In this document: piece after piece, positions 12,411-20,326 of the stretch | Layout: every line of letters starts with the position of its first letter | How positions within the stretch are numbered: the stretch's first letter is position 1 | Assembly: GCA_963626545.1 (NCBI GenBank) | Contig: CAVFYJ010000061.1 | Coordinates: 1 to 20,326 of the forward strand | Direction of reading: 5' to 3' | Source of the DNA: Anthropogastromicrobium sp963626545 | GTDB taxonomy: Bacteria; Bacillota; Clostridia; Lachnospirales; Lachnospiraceae | DNA: 20,326 bases | Notes under the pieces: generated by a model | What the model was told of the DNA's origin: nothing | The model's input: only the letters and a program-made list of their open reading frames with translations | The model's database searches: none | Translations under genes and position numbers: made by a program

Positions 12411-14273
12411 TTTCTGGTCTTCTTCGTCCGGTGCGTCCTCATCCCAGTCATTCTCTAAGATTTCATCGCCCCAGTCGTCATCATTGCCCTCAAAAGAGTC
12501 CTCATATTCTTCATACACACCAGATTCGTCGTCCCAGTCTGCCTCTTCGATCTCCTGAGGTTTCCATACATTTTCATCCTGCTGTGCATCTTCCAGACTC
12601 TGAACCGTTTTTGCCTGCTCATGCTCTGGTGCCTCTTCTACCGGTACTGCAAACTCCTCTGCGGACTCGTCTTTCTTGTGCTTCTTCTTGGACGCTTTTC
12701 CAGTGCGCTCTGACTGTGCACGGGCACTCTCTTTTACATGTGCCTTAGCAGCTTTCTGCACCTTTTTCTGTGCTGAAATCGGCATTGCAACCACTTCTTT
12801 ATCATCCGCATTCTCATTTTCAGACTCATTATCACCTGTATCACGTCTTCGAATCAAGGTAACGGCCAACACTGCGACAACAAGTGCAATCGCAAAGATT
12901 ACACCGATCACAACCATGGTCAGATTGTTGACGGTCAGCTGATAGCGATAGGTCTGCTCCGGAATCGTTGGTCCCGCTGCAACTGTCGATGCGCTCCGAC
13001 TTGCTGCCTCAGAATTCACTGCACCACTCTCGTTTTCTGCCGGTGCCTGTAATTCTGGCTCTTCCTGTTTGGATTCCTCCCCACTGCTTGCTGCTCCAGG
13101 CTCGTCTGACTCGACAGAGGACAGCTCCGGCTCTGGAACGGTCTGATCTGGTGTCAATGTATTGACTACCTCATAGGTACCAACAGGAGAACCATCCTGG
13201 AAAATCAGATACTGGGAAGATACATAGCCCACACCATTGATTGTCTCAATCTGGCTCCAGTTTCCAAAAGTGCCGATTCGATGAACCGCATCGCCCGGCA
13301 TCAATGAACCGATTCGCGGTGCGTAGGTACTCGGATATTGGCGGACATTCAGTCCAGATGCCAGCTCGTTTTGTGCCATAACATAATCGTCTGCTGCTGC
13401 ATAATTTTCCTGCTCATTTCCCTGCACCTTTAAGAATGCATGATCCAAAAGTGTCTCGGTATCGCTGTAGAAATTATCATTATCAGACTTCATGATTACA
13501 CAGATCAGATCCATGCCATCACGATATGCCGCTGTTACTAAGGTACGTCCTGCCTTCGCAGTATGTCCGGTCTTACCGTCATACACACCCTCATACGGCA
13601 GTGCGCCGTTGATTAGCTGATTGGTGCTGGTGCAGGTTCTCTCGCCATACTTGTTGGTAGCTGGAATCGTGTAGGTTGCACTGGAATCAATATAACGGAA
13701 TGTATCGTTCTTCAGTGCTGCATCAAAAATGATAGCCATGTCGTGAGCCGTGGTATAATGATCATCATCATCAAGTCCATGTGCATTCATGTAATGCGTG
13801 TTGACTGCACCAAGCTCCTGTGCCTTTTCGTTCATCATCTCGACAAACGCATCAATGGACCCGGCTGTGTAGACAGCGAGTGCACTTGCACACTCATTTG
13901 CGGAGTTTAACATCAGTCCGAAAAGAGCATCGCGAACAGTCATCTCCTCATCCAGAATCGCAACTGGATTCAGCGTGGAGCTATTGCTGCTGATGGAATC
14001 CATAACTTCGCTGTTAAATACAACGGTATCATCCAGATTGGTACAATGCTCCAGCGTGACAAGTGCTGTCATAATCTTAGTGATACTTGCTGGATAATAG
14101 CGGTCATCCATGTTTTTGGAATAAACAATGGAACCGTCCTTTCTGTTTACTACACAGTATGCCTCCGCTTTGACATCAGGTCCGTCCTGTTGAGCAAATA
14201 CGGATACGGCAGACAGCATGCAAAGGCACACTGCTACTAGTACTGCCGCTATTTTTTTCATAGATTTTTCCAT
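12405..14273 (-). CDS. D-alanyl-D-alanine carboxypeptidase with SH3-like domain, C-terminal anchor and acidic tail
   Basis: This low-molecular-weight penicillin-binding protein removes the terminal D-Ala from peptidoglycan side chains. The 622-residue product begins with a signal peptide (about 5-27, ending SVFAQ). The serine peptidase S11 domain has SxxK at Ser63-Lys66 (PASITKIMTAL), SxN at Ser124-Asn126 and KTG at 234-236. A bacterial SH3-like domain follows (about 306-358, GLNVRQYPST...VGYVSSQYL), then a Pro/Glu/Ser-rich linker. A membrane segment spans about 450-474 and is followed by RRR. The C-terminal 140 residues would be cytoplasmic: first Lys/Ala-rich, then strongly acidic with Trp in DDDWGDE and ENDWDED. 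Such a tail is unusual for DacA/DacF proteins, which usually end in an amphipathic helix. The start at 14273 is backed by AGAAGG; Met24 of the longer frame (14261) is an alternative. Confidence 0.92.
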   Translation of the reverse strand: MEKSMKKIAAVLVAVCLCMLSAVSVFAQQDGPDVKAEAYCVVNRKDGSIVYSKNMDDRYYPASITKIMTALVTLEHCTNLDDTVVFNSEVMDSISSNSSTLNPVAILDEEMTVRDALFGLMLNSANECASALAVYTAGSIDAFVEMMNEKAQELGAVNTHYMNAHGLDDDDHYTTAHDMAIIFDAALKNDTFRYIDSSATYTIPATNKYGERTCTSTNQLINGALPYEGVYDGKTGHTAKAGRTLVTAAYRDGMDLICVIMKSDNDNFYSDTETLLDHAFLKVQGNEQENYAAADDYVMAQNELASGLNVRQYPSTYAPRIGSLMPGDAVHRIGTFGNWSQIETINGVGYVSSQYLIFQDGSPVGTYEVVNTLTPDQTVPEPELSSVESDEPGAASSGEESKQEEPELQAPAENESGAVNSEAASRSASTVAAGPTIPEQTYRYQLTVNNLTMVVIGVIFAIALVVAVLAVTLIRRRDTGDNESENENADDKEVVAMPISAQKKVQKAAKAHVKESARAQSERTGKASKKKHKKDESAEEFAVPVEEAPEHEQAKTVQSLEDAQQDENVWKPQEIEEADWDDESGVYEEYEDSFEGNDDDWGDEILENDWDEDAPDEEDQKK

Positions 14274-14321
14274 AATACGTAACCTTCTTACGCCTTCCAT
14301 TTTTTTTCGTTTCTGTTGGTC

Positions 14322-14350
14322 ATTATACATGATTTGTTCCTATTATGCAA
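14322..14350 (-). promoter_or_regulatory. Candidate promoter of the carboxypeptidase gene
   Basis: A perfect TATAAT (14322-14327) lies 17 bp after TTGCAT (14345-14350) on the minus strand, in the 80-bp gap after the peptidase remnant. The −35 is weak. Confidence 0.5.
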
Positions 14351-14353
14351 GCA

Positions 14354-15061
14354 CTATTCCAGTAAATGGCGGATATCGAGTTGTCCCCAGCCCTGATGAC
14401 TGCGCGAAAGTCCTAGGCTTTTTGCACTTTGGAAAAGCTTTAGCTTTACATTTTTGTTGGTTATTTTCGGATAACGCTCTCGTAAAAGAGCAATCGCGCC
14501 CGATACCATCGGTGTGGACATACTGGTTCCGCTCTTGATCGTATAGGGCGGCCCATTCTGCGCATAGGAGGCGTTTGCCGCTACGATATTGGTACCGGGT
14601 GCCACGATCTCTGGCTTGCAGATACAGGCTCCCGTCGGCCCTCTGCCCGAATAATTGTGATGCATCCGACCTGCCTCGTCGATCATCTCTTTATCGTCAC
14701 AGGAGCCTACGGTGATGATTTTTCGGCTGATGCCTGGGGAGGTGATGTTGTGCTGCTGCATACCCTCGTTTCCAGCTGCTGAGCAGACAATAAGGCCGCA
14801 GTCCCACAAGCCTTCCACGGCTTGAACGAGCTGTGAGTTTTCTTTCTGGCGCTTGACGGAGCCGACTGATATGTTGACGATCTGCACGCCAAGACGTTTG
14901 TAATTTTCTCGCAGCCAGCGAAGTCCCTCTAACATTGCGGAGAGCTTGCCTTTTCCCTGGCCGTCGAGTACGCGCACGGCAACTAGTTCGGCATTGGGAG
15001 CGACTCCTTGAATGCGGCCGCCGGACAGGATGCCGTTTCCGGCGATGATGCCTGCAACATG
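14354..15061 (-). pseudogene. Subtilisin-like (S8) peptidase, N-terminally truncated
   Basis: The reading frame encodes the C-terminal part of an S8 serine peptidase. It starts at HVAGIIAGNGILSGGRIQGVAPNAELVAVRVLDG and runs through IVNISVGS, the oxyanion-hole Asn in AAGNEG, NYSGRGPTGACICKPEIVAPG and the catalytic Ser motif SGTSMSTPMVSGA, to the usual end GWGQLDIRHLLE. The catalytic Asp region is absent, and in the His motif (normally GHGTHVAG) the sequence before HVAG is unrelated (PPS), so the active His is missing. Two of three triad residues are gone and the gene cannot make an active protease. The frame continues a few codons upstream into sequence that matches no S8 protein, ending near the recombinase stop; an internal ATG at 14977 has no good ribosome binding site. 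Confidence 0.85.
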
Positions 15062-15099
15062 GGAAGGAGGAAATGGAATGGCGACCCTGGCGGGATGTG

Positions 15100-15999
15100 C
15101 TACCCAAAAGGTTGCAAACGCCTGTGCCTGTGTTTTTTCTCCTGTACACGACGAAATAGTTCATCGGAAATGATAGGCTCATGGGTACCATTTACTCGCA
15201 CCCAATTGTAGGGAGAGATTTGTATCCTCGCTGGATTTTTGTAACTGACGGTTCTTGTCTTTCCCTGTACTATTTTTCCGGTGTAACACTCATTTGCTAA
15301 AATTCGATAGATACTTCGTTCACTCCAGCCCGCCTTTTTGTCAGGAGCTAGATAATCTTTTTGTTGACAATGGTGTACAAGTTCCTTTACTGATGTTCCA
15401 TTTGCATATAATTCAAATAGTTCTTTTACTATCGAAGCTTCTGGTTCTTTCAATAGTAATTTATGTGGATCCTCTGCAGATTTTTGATACCCAAACGGTG
15501 CATTGCTTCCGATAAACTCACCCCGAAGTACCTTCTGATGCAGAATTTCCCGAACATTTTCAGAAATCTCCTGGCAATACCATTCATTGACGAGAGCGTA
15601 GATCTGCCTTGTCTTTTTGCCGCTTCGTCGCACCGCAAAGGATGTACTTCCCCCATTTTTATCTGTAGTGCCAGTATCCACACCATCCGTCACACCAATA
15701 AAACGAATATGAAGACGCGGCAGTTCCTGATGAAGGTACTGCTCGATATGTAAGAAATTCCGTGAAAAACGTGATTGATTCTTTGCCAGAATAACATCGA
15801 AGTACCCTTTTCGGGCATCCTCCATCATTTGTATAAATCCAGGGCGTGCATCCGTCAGACCGGATATAGCTTCATCCGTGTATTCATTTACAATTACAAA
15901 ATTATGTTCATTTGCGTACCATTCTAAGAGTGCTCGTTGGTTTTCAATGCTCTCCCGCTTATCCTCCTTGCTCAGTCGAAGATACAATGCAGCACGCAT
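15100..15999 (-). CDS. Large serine recombinase, C-terminally truncated
   Basis: Serine recombinases of this group integrate and excise phages and conjugative or mobilizable elements. The N-terminal resolvase domain is intact: AALYLRLSKED with catalytic Ser10, then SIENQRALL, NEYTDEAISG and ILAKNQSRFSRN. The recombinase domain follows (GSNAPFGYQKS, ERSIYRILANECYTGKIVQGKT, GTHEPIISDELFRRVQ). The frame then ends after 299 residues at a TAG, where related proteins continue with a zinc ribbon and coiled coil up to about 500 residues. The start at 15999 has AGGAGG six bases upstream; the longer frame to 16113 would run through the neighbouring terminator. Its end lies about 40 bp from the first recognisable S8 codon. 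It is probably a remnant. Confidence 0.85.
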   Translation of the reverse strand: MRAALYLRLSKEDKRESIENQRALLEWYANEHNFVIVNEYTDEAISGLTDARPGFIQMMEDARKGYFDVILAKNQSRFSRNFLHIEQYLHQELPRLHIRFIGVTDGVDTGTTDKNGGSTSFAVRRSGKKTRQIYALVNEWYCQEISENVREILHQKVLRGEFIGSNAPFGYQKSAEDPHKLLLKEPEASIVKELFELYANGTSVKELVHHCQQKDYLAPDKKAGWSERSIYRILANECYTGKIVQGKTRTVSYKNPARIQISPYNWVRVNGTHEPIISDELFRRVQEKKHRHRRLQPFG

Positions 16000-16061
16000 G
16001 CATACCTCCTGCCCTTTTTCCTCTTTTTTTATTGTATGGCAAGCTCCCCACCTGCATTCCT

Positions 16062-16100
16062 TCAAAAAAGCAGAAAAGCGCAGCAGAATAAACCTGCTGC
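16062..16100 (-). terminator. Terminator of the P-type ATPase gene
   Basis: A perfect 7-bp stem GCAGCAG / CTGCTGC with a 7-base loop (16080-16100) is followed on the minus strand by GCTTTTCTGCTTTTTT. It lies just after the ATPase stop and separates it from the recombinase remnant. Confidence 0.85.
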
Positions 16101-16117
16101 ACTCCTCTATCATTATT

Positions 16118-18574
16118 TTATACGCCCCTGAAGCGTCTTGTCTTTACCTTGATCGGCTTTGGCGGCTTTACATCGTGACGATGATCGTACCAATAGAAAA
16201 ACTTATCGTACCCCTTTGTGGCAACGTCAATAATCATCGGTGCAAAGTTAACTGCTGCCAGTGTAACAATCACACAAGTAAAATTCAGTCCAACCAGCTC
16301 CATCAGACGCTGACCAATTACCATCGCAACCAAATAAGCGGTCTGCATCAAATAAATGACAAACTTGCGGTACGCGGTCATCGGTGAATAAACTTGACGC
16401 AACGTGATCAAATAAACCCATCCAGTCGCCAGTACGCATACAGTGGAAAGCATCTCACGCGGTGTTTCCAGTGAATGACCGACATTATTGATGATCGTGA
16501 TCATCATCGTGATCGTGATCGCCGCTGGCATCGACATTCGAAGCACCTCGCGGAAGAAATGTTTGTTGACCTTCTGGAAGTTTGGCTCGAGCTGTAAGAG
16601 CATTGTCGGAATCGCAACGGCACAGCCATTAATGACCGACAACTGAATCGGCTGGAATGGATAATTCTGTCCGACAATGATGGTTAACAATGCGGTCAAT
16701 ACTGAGAAACCAGTCTTGATCAGGAACATAGACGCGGCGGCTTTAATATTGTTAATGACGCGGCGGCCTTCATTTACAATATGTGGCAATGATGCAAAGT
16801 CCGAATTTAACAACACGAGATTTGCAGTATTCTTCGCTGCCTCACTTCCCGATGCCATCGCGATGCTGACATCCGCATCCTTAAGCGCCAAAACGTCGTT
16901 GACACCATCTCCCGTCATCGCTACAGTACGTCCATTTTGCTTTAACAGTTTGACCATCAGTTGCTTCTGCTTCGGCGTTACACGGCCAAATACCGAATAT
17001 TTTAAGATGGCATCCTCCATCTCCTCATCAGTATGGATTGTCGTGGCATCAATATATTTGTCGGCATCCTTTAAGCCTGCGCGCGCTGCAATCGCTGCTA
17101 CGGTTACCGGATCATCACCAGAGATGACCTTCAAATCAACGCCCTGCTCTTCAAAATACCCCAGAATGTCTGGCGCATTCTTACGAATCACATCAGTCAT
17201 AAAGACAAAGCCAACAATCTCAAAGCCCTCTGCCAGATTGTAATCGGTCATCTCATTTTTGCTGTGCGCTACCGTTAGTACACGAAGACCTTGACGCGCA
17301 TATTCTGCAATCTTCTCGAGCACTGCTGGATCGGGCTGTGGGAAAATAAACTGGTAAGCACCCATCAGATAGGTTCCCTCACCTTCGAATACAACACCAC
17401 TGAACTTACGCTCTGAGGAGAACGGCAGTACCAGCTTTGTGTTATCGGACATATTTTTCTTATAATGCTGGCGAAGCGCTTGGAATGTCTCGTTCTCATC
17501 GCCTAAGGCAGCTACCATTCTGCCCATCAGCTGTTCCAGATCAACATCTTCTTTTACGGCTTCTTCGCCCTGCACGCACAGATGACCTTCGGTGATCGTT
17601 CCAGTCTTGTCCAGACACAGCGTATCCACACGCGCTAGCGTCTCGATACAAAATAGCTCACGCACCAATGTGCTTCGTCTTGCCAGACGGACAGCGCCGA
17701 GTGCCAATGCCACACTGGTAAGGAGTACCAATCCCTCAGGAATCATACCAAGTACGGCCGCTACCGTATCAAGTGCAGCCTGTTCATAGGTGCTGTGTGA
17801 AATCCAATACTGCTTTGCAAACAGTGCAATGCCGAGCGGTACAATGATAATACTAATAAATTTTAAGATCGTATCAAGATTTCGCTGCAGCTCTGTCTTA
17901 TAGCGTTTAAACTGCTTTGCCTCTGCAGAAAGCTTTTCCATGTAGCACTCGTGACCCACTTCAGTTAACAGACAAAGTGCCTTTCCGGAGGTGATAAAGC
18001 TTCCTGAAAGCACCTTACTTCCACACGTTTTATGGATGGAATCGGACTCTCCTGTTAATAGTGACTCGTTGACATCTACCTCTCCGTCCAGAATCACACC
18101 GTCTGCTGGAATCTGTCCGCCGCTTTTCAGTAAAATGACATCATCCTTTACGAGTTCAGAAACCGTTACAGACTTCTTTACACCATCACGGATCACATCG
18201 GCATGGCTGACCGTCAGAATCTTTAATTTATCAAGCGTAATCTTTGCCTTGATCTCCTGAAAGATACCAATCAGCGTATTTGCAATGATGATGAAGATGA
18301 ACAGCATGTTCTTATAGGAGTGCACCGATAAGACAAGCACAAGCAACACGATATTGATAAAGTTGAAAAACGTAAGTGTATTTCCCAACACAATATCCTT
18401 AATACTTCGGTTGCTGGCATCCTGAATGGCATTGACCTGTCCGTCAGCAACGCGTTTTTCTACCTCTGCCTGTGTCAGTCCCTGAAAACGCAGTTCTCCA
18501 TTCTCCCCGGTCTGCACGCGCGTGTGTTCCCGTGGCTTGAACCCGTCTTGTGTTACTTCTTCCCTGTCGTCCAT
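16118..18574 (-). CDS. Cation-transporting P-type ATPase (CtpE-like)
   Basis: This 818-residue P-type ATPase uses an aspartyl-phosphate intermediate to move cations across the membrane. In order: a cytoplasmic N-terminus, two membrane helices (about 67-103), the actuator domain with LLTGES at 172-177, two more helices with the ion-site motif MIPEGL (277-282), the phosphorylation motif DKTGT with Asp322, the nucleotide-binding domain, the hinge TGDGVNDVLALKDADV, and a final hydrophobic region of about six helices. The stretch PEGLVLLTSVALALGAVRLARRSTLVRELFCIETLARVD closely resembles mycobacterial CtpE, reported as a calcium transporter, so Ca2+ is the best guess. No heavy-metal CPC motif or N-terminal metal domain is present. 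The ATG is supported by GAGAGGG. Confidence 0.92.
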   Translation of the reverse strand: MDDREEVTQDGFKPREHTRVQTGENGELRFQGLTQAEVEKRVADGQVNAIQDASNRSIKDIVLGNTLTFFNFINIVLLVLVLSVHSYKNMLFIFIIIANTLIGIFQEIKAKITLDKLKILTVSHADVIRDGVKKSVTVSELVKDDVILLKSGGQIPADGVILDGEVDVNESLLTGESDSIHKTCGSKVLSGSFITSGKALCLLTEVGHECYMEKLSAEAKQFKRYKTELQRNLDTILKFISIIIVPLGIALFAKQYWISHSTYEQAALDTVAAVLGMIPEGLVLLTSVALALGAVRLARRSTLVRELFCIETLARVDTLCLDKTGTITEGHLCVQGEEAVKEDVDLEQLMGRMVAALGDENETFQALRQHYKKNMSDNTKLVLPFSSERKFSGVVFEGEGTYLMGAYQFIFPQPDPAVLEKIAEYARQGLRVLTVAHSKNEMTDYNLAEGFEIVGFVFMTDVIRKNAPDILGYFEEQGVDLKVISGDDPVTVAAIAARAGLKDADKYIDATTIHTDEEMEDAILKYSVFGRVTPKQKQLMVKLLKQNGRTVAMTGDGVNDVLALKDADVSIAMASGSEAAKNTANLVLLNSDFASLPHIVNEGRRVINNIKAAASMFLIKTGFSVLTALLTIIVGQNYPFQPIQLSVINGCAVAIPTMLLQLEPNFQKVNKHFFREVLRMSMPAAITITMMITIINNVGHSLETPREMLSTVCVLATGWVYLITLRQVYSPMTAYRKFVIYLMQTAYLVAMVIGQRLMELVGLNFTCVIVTLAAVNFAPMIIDVATKGYDKFFYWYDHRHDVKPPKPIKVKTRRFRGV

Positions 18575-18733
18575 AAGCCCTCTCTTTCACTTTCATTCTC
18601 TTATTGATTTTCGTATGAACAACCACTTAAAAATGATGAAGCATTTGCAGTTGTACAAACAATTCTTATCTTAGCATACCAATTTGCCAAATACAAGTTT
18701 TTCCGTTTTTTTTAAAGAAGTTTTAATTTTCTC

Positions 18734-18762
18734 TTCCCATTTTTGCCTTTCTGGTATATAAT
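18734..18762 (+). promoter_or_regulatory. Promoter of pyrBI
   Basis: TTCCCA (18734-18739), a 17-bp spacer and a perfect TATAAT (18757-18762) precede pyrB by 46 bp. The leader would be about 40 nt, too short for a PyrR- or UTP-type attenuator, and I see no hairpin in it. The rest of the gap to the ATPase start (18575-18733) is A/T-rich without a clear feature. Confidence 0.6.
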
Positions 18763-18808
18763 ACCCGTGAATCAAACGAGTCATACAATCGGAAAGGAGT
18801 TACTCTCT

Positions 18809-19729
18809 ATGAGACACTTATTAAACCCATTGGATCTTTCCATGGACGAATTGGCCAATATCCTTGATTTGGCCGGTGACATCAAACAGAACCCAGCCAA
18901 GTATGCACACAAATGCGATGGCAAACGTCTCGCCACACTTTTCTATGAGCCAAGCACACGAACCCGTTTAAGCTTTGAATCTGCAATGCTTAATCTTGGG
19001 GGTACTGTTATTGGCTTTTCTTCTGCCGAAAATAGCTCGGCTTCCAAGGGCGAGAGCGTTGCTGATACCATCCGTGTCGTATCCTGCTACGCTGATATCT
19101 GCGCAATGCGCCATCCGAAGGAAGGTGCTCCGAAGGTTGCTTCCATGTTCTCTGGTATCCCGGTAATCAATGCCGGTGACGGTGGCCATCAGCATCCGAC
19201 CCAGACACTGACCGACCTGTTTACCATTCGTACCTTAAAGGGTCACCTTGACAACATGACAATCGGTCTGTGCGGTGATCTGAAGTTTGGTCGTACCGTT
19301 CATTCTCTGATTGAATCTCTGGTTCGCTATCACAATGTAAAATTTGTCCTGATCTCCCCGCCGGAGCTGCGTGTTCCAAGCTACATCCGCGATGAGGTAT
19401 TAAAGGGCTTTGAATTTAAGGAAGTTACCAATCTGGATGAGGTTCTTCCAGATCTTGACATTCTGTACATGACACGTGTTCAAAAGGAGCGTTTCTTCAA
19501 TGAAGAAGATTACATCCGCATGAAGGATTGCTACATTCTGACAAAGGAAAAGATGGAACTGGCAAAGGATGACATGTTAATTCTTCATCCGCTGCCACGT
19601 GTAAACGAGATTTCCGTTGCAGTCGACAGTGATCCGCGTGCCGCTTACTTTAAGCAGGTTCAGTTTGGTGTCTATGTCCGCATGGCACTCATTCTGACAC
19701 TGCTCGAACTTGCACCAGAAAAAATCTAA
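18809..19729 (+). CDS. pyrB: Aspartate carbamoyltransferase catalytic subunit
   Basis: PyrB joins carbamoyl phosphate and aspartate to carbamoyl aspartate, the committed step of pyrimidine synthesis. The 306-residue length is normal. Visible motifs are the carbamoyl-phosphate loop FYEPSTRTRLSFESAMLNLGG (Ser49-Arg53), SASKGES carrying the Lys from the neighbouring subunit, MRHPKEGA, HPTQTLTDLFTI and HPLPRVNEI. The start at 18809 has AAAGGAG upstream and matches the family start; the longer frame from 18743 begins before the promoter's −10. pyrI follows after 29 bp, so the enzyme is the allosteric PyrBI type. Confidence 0.97.
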   Translation: MRHLLNPLDLSMDELANILDLAGDIKQNPAKYAHKCDGKRLATLFYEPSTRTRLSFESAMLNLGGTVIGFSSAENSSASKGESVADTIRVVSCYADICAMRHPKEGAPKVASMFSGIPVINAGDGGHQHPTQTLTDLFTIRTLKGHLDNMTIGLCGDLKFGRTVHSLIESLVRYHNVKFVLISPPELRVPSYIRDEVLKGFEFKEVTNLDEVLPDLDILYMTRVQKERFFNEEDYIRMKDCYILTKEKMELAKDDMLILHPLPRVNEISVAVDSDPRAAYFKQVQFGVYVRMALILTLLELAPEKI

Positions 19730-19758
19730 GAGAGAGAAAAGATCTAAGGAGGAATATT

Positions 19759-20181
19759 ATGCTGAATATCAGTGGTATTAATAACGGTGTCGTTCTCGAC
19801 CACATCCAGGCTGGAAAATCAATGGAAATCTACCATTATCTGAATCTTCAGGATTTAGACTGTCAGATTGCGATTATTAAGAATGCAAAGAGTAACAAAA
19901 TGGGTCGCAAGGATATCATCAAGATTGAGGGAAGCTTAGATCTGCTGGATCTGGATGCTCTTGGCTACATTGATCACAAGATTACCGTCAACATCATCAA
20001 GGACGGTGTGATTTCCGAGAAGAAGGTTCTTCGTCTTCCAAAGCGTATCACAAACGTGATCCACTGCAAGAATCCGCGCTGCATCACTTCTATCGAGCAG
20101 GAGCTGCCTCATGTATTTGATCTGACTGATGAGGAAAACAAAGTATATCGCTGTATCTACTGTGAGACCAAGCATCGCTAA
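19759..20181 (+). CDS. pyrI: Aspartate carbamoyltransferase regulatory subunit
   Basis: PyrI binds the effector nucleotides (CTP/UTP versus ATP) and holds catalytic trimers together in the dodecameric enzyme. The 140-residue protein has the N-terminal allosteric domain (MLNISGINNGVVLDHIQAGKSMEIYHYL) and a C-terminal zinc domain with the four cysteines HCKNPRC and YRCIYC. It is slightly shorter than E. coli PyrI (153). AAGGAGG seven bases before ATG is a strong ribosome binding site, and the gene is cotranscribed with pyrB. No T-tailed terminator is visible after the stop; a palindromic repeat lies 26 bp downstream. Confidence 0.96.
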   Translation: MLNISGINNGVVLDHIQAGKSMEIYHYLNLQDLDCQIAIIKNAKSNKMGRKDIIKIEGSLDLLDLDALGYIDHKITVNIIKDGVISEKKVLRLPKRITNVIHCKNPRCITSIEQELPHVFDLTDEENKVYRCIYCETKHR

Positions 20182-20206
20182 TCTCAATAATTTGATAACT
20201 GAACTA

Positions 20207-20227
20207 CTCGGTCATTGAATGGCCGAG
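20207..20227. repeat. 21-bp hairpin repeat, copy 2
   Basis: This copy is identical to 10-30, in the same orientation. It lies 26 bp after pyrI. The flanks of the two copies differ on both sides, so the 21 bases are the repeated unit. No T-run follows. Confidence 0.75.
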
Positions 20228-20242
20228 CATCCAAAGTCTCCC

Positions 20243-20261
20243 TTGAATGCCGGACATTCAA
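20243..20261. repeat. Second small hairpin after pyrI
   Basis: TTGAATG and CATTCAA form a perfect 7-bp stem with loop CCGGA. The words TTGAATG and CCGG echo the neighbouring 21-bp repeat, so it may be a related element. The rest of 20262-20326 shows no gene. Confidence 0.5.
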
Positions 20262-20326
20262 TTTCCGCCCCTTTGAAAATCAGTCCGCGCTATACAATAC
20301 GCATAGCACAGGCAGCTCCTCTCTGG

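Noticed and set aside
14697..15191. Frame of 164 residues linking recombinase and S8 regions, as a possible programmed frameshift or fusion
   Set aside because: The translated sequence is Arg/His/Ser-rich noise out of frame with both families. Both flanking proteins lack essential parts, so a productive fusion is unlikely.
18763..18808. Pyrimidine-sensing attenuator before pyrB
   Set aside because: The leader is only about 40 nt, with no hairpin, T-tract or PyrR-binding sequence visible.

Overview
The window looks like a chromosomal segment of a low-to-mid GC, Gram-positive anaerobe of the Clostridia, most probably a Lachnospiraceae gut bacterium. The evidence is the gene order rpmE–DUF1385–prmC–prfA, a DUF4364 protein, a Rho with a huge low-complexity insertion, a eukaryote-type NADP isocitrate dehydrogenase, a type I dehydroquinase, pyrBI and a SpoIID-like protein, with strong AGGAGG ribosome binding sites throughout. 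The species assignment is inference only.

Layout, left to right. (1) Positions 52-3827 are read leftward: rpmE (L31), a DUF1385 membrane protein, prmC and prfA form a translation-linked cluster. It is followed by a separately promoted methylglyoxal-synthase-like protein whose catalytic residues appear to be lost. (2) Positions 4046-5526, leftward: a TIGR01212-type radical SAM protein and a DUF4364 winged-helix protein, driven from a good promoter. (3) Positions 5848-8142, rightward: rho, with about 260 residues of Asn/Arg/Asp/Tyr-rich disordered sequence between the Rho-N segment and the conserved core. It ends at a strong bidirectional terminator shared with the convergent aroD. (4) Positions 8311-10286, leftward: icd and aroD overlap by 4 bp behind a structured leader of about 115 nt. 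(5) Positions 10417-14273, leftward: a SpoIID/LytB-type protein, a probable 6S RNA gene with its own promoter, and a D-Ala-D-Ala carboxypeptidase with an SH3-like domain, a membrane anchor and a long acidic cytoplasmic tail. (6) Positions 14354-15999: a chimeric scar in which a serine recombinase lacking its C-terminus abuts a subtilisin-like peptidase lacking its N-terminus and catalytic His. (7) Positions 16118-18574, leftward: a CtpE-like cation P-type ATPase. (8) Positions 18809-20181, rightward: pyrB and pyrI, encoding the two subunits of aspartate transcarbamoylase.

Most of the window is housekeeping: translation termination, transcription termination, central carbon and shikimate metabolism, cell wall and pyrimidine synthesis. 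The unusual points are the prion-like Rho insertion, the degenerate MgsA paralogue, the 6S-like RNA whose promoter is nested in the upstream gene's terminator, the structured icd leader, the recombinase/peptidase junction, and an identical 21-bp hairpin repeat near both ends of the window. No CRISPR array, tRNA, rRNA or obvious defence system is visible.
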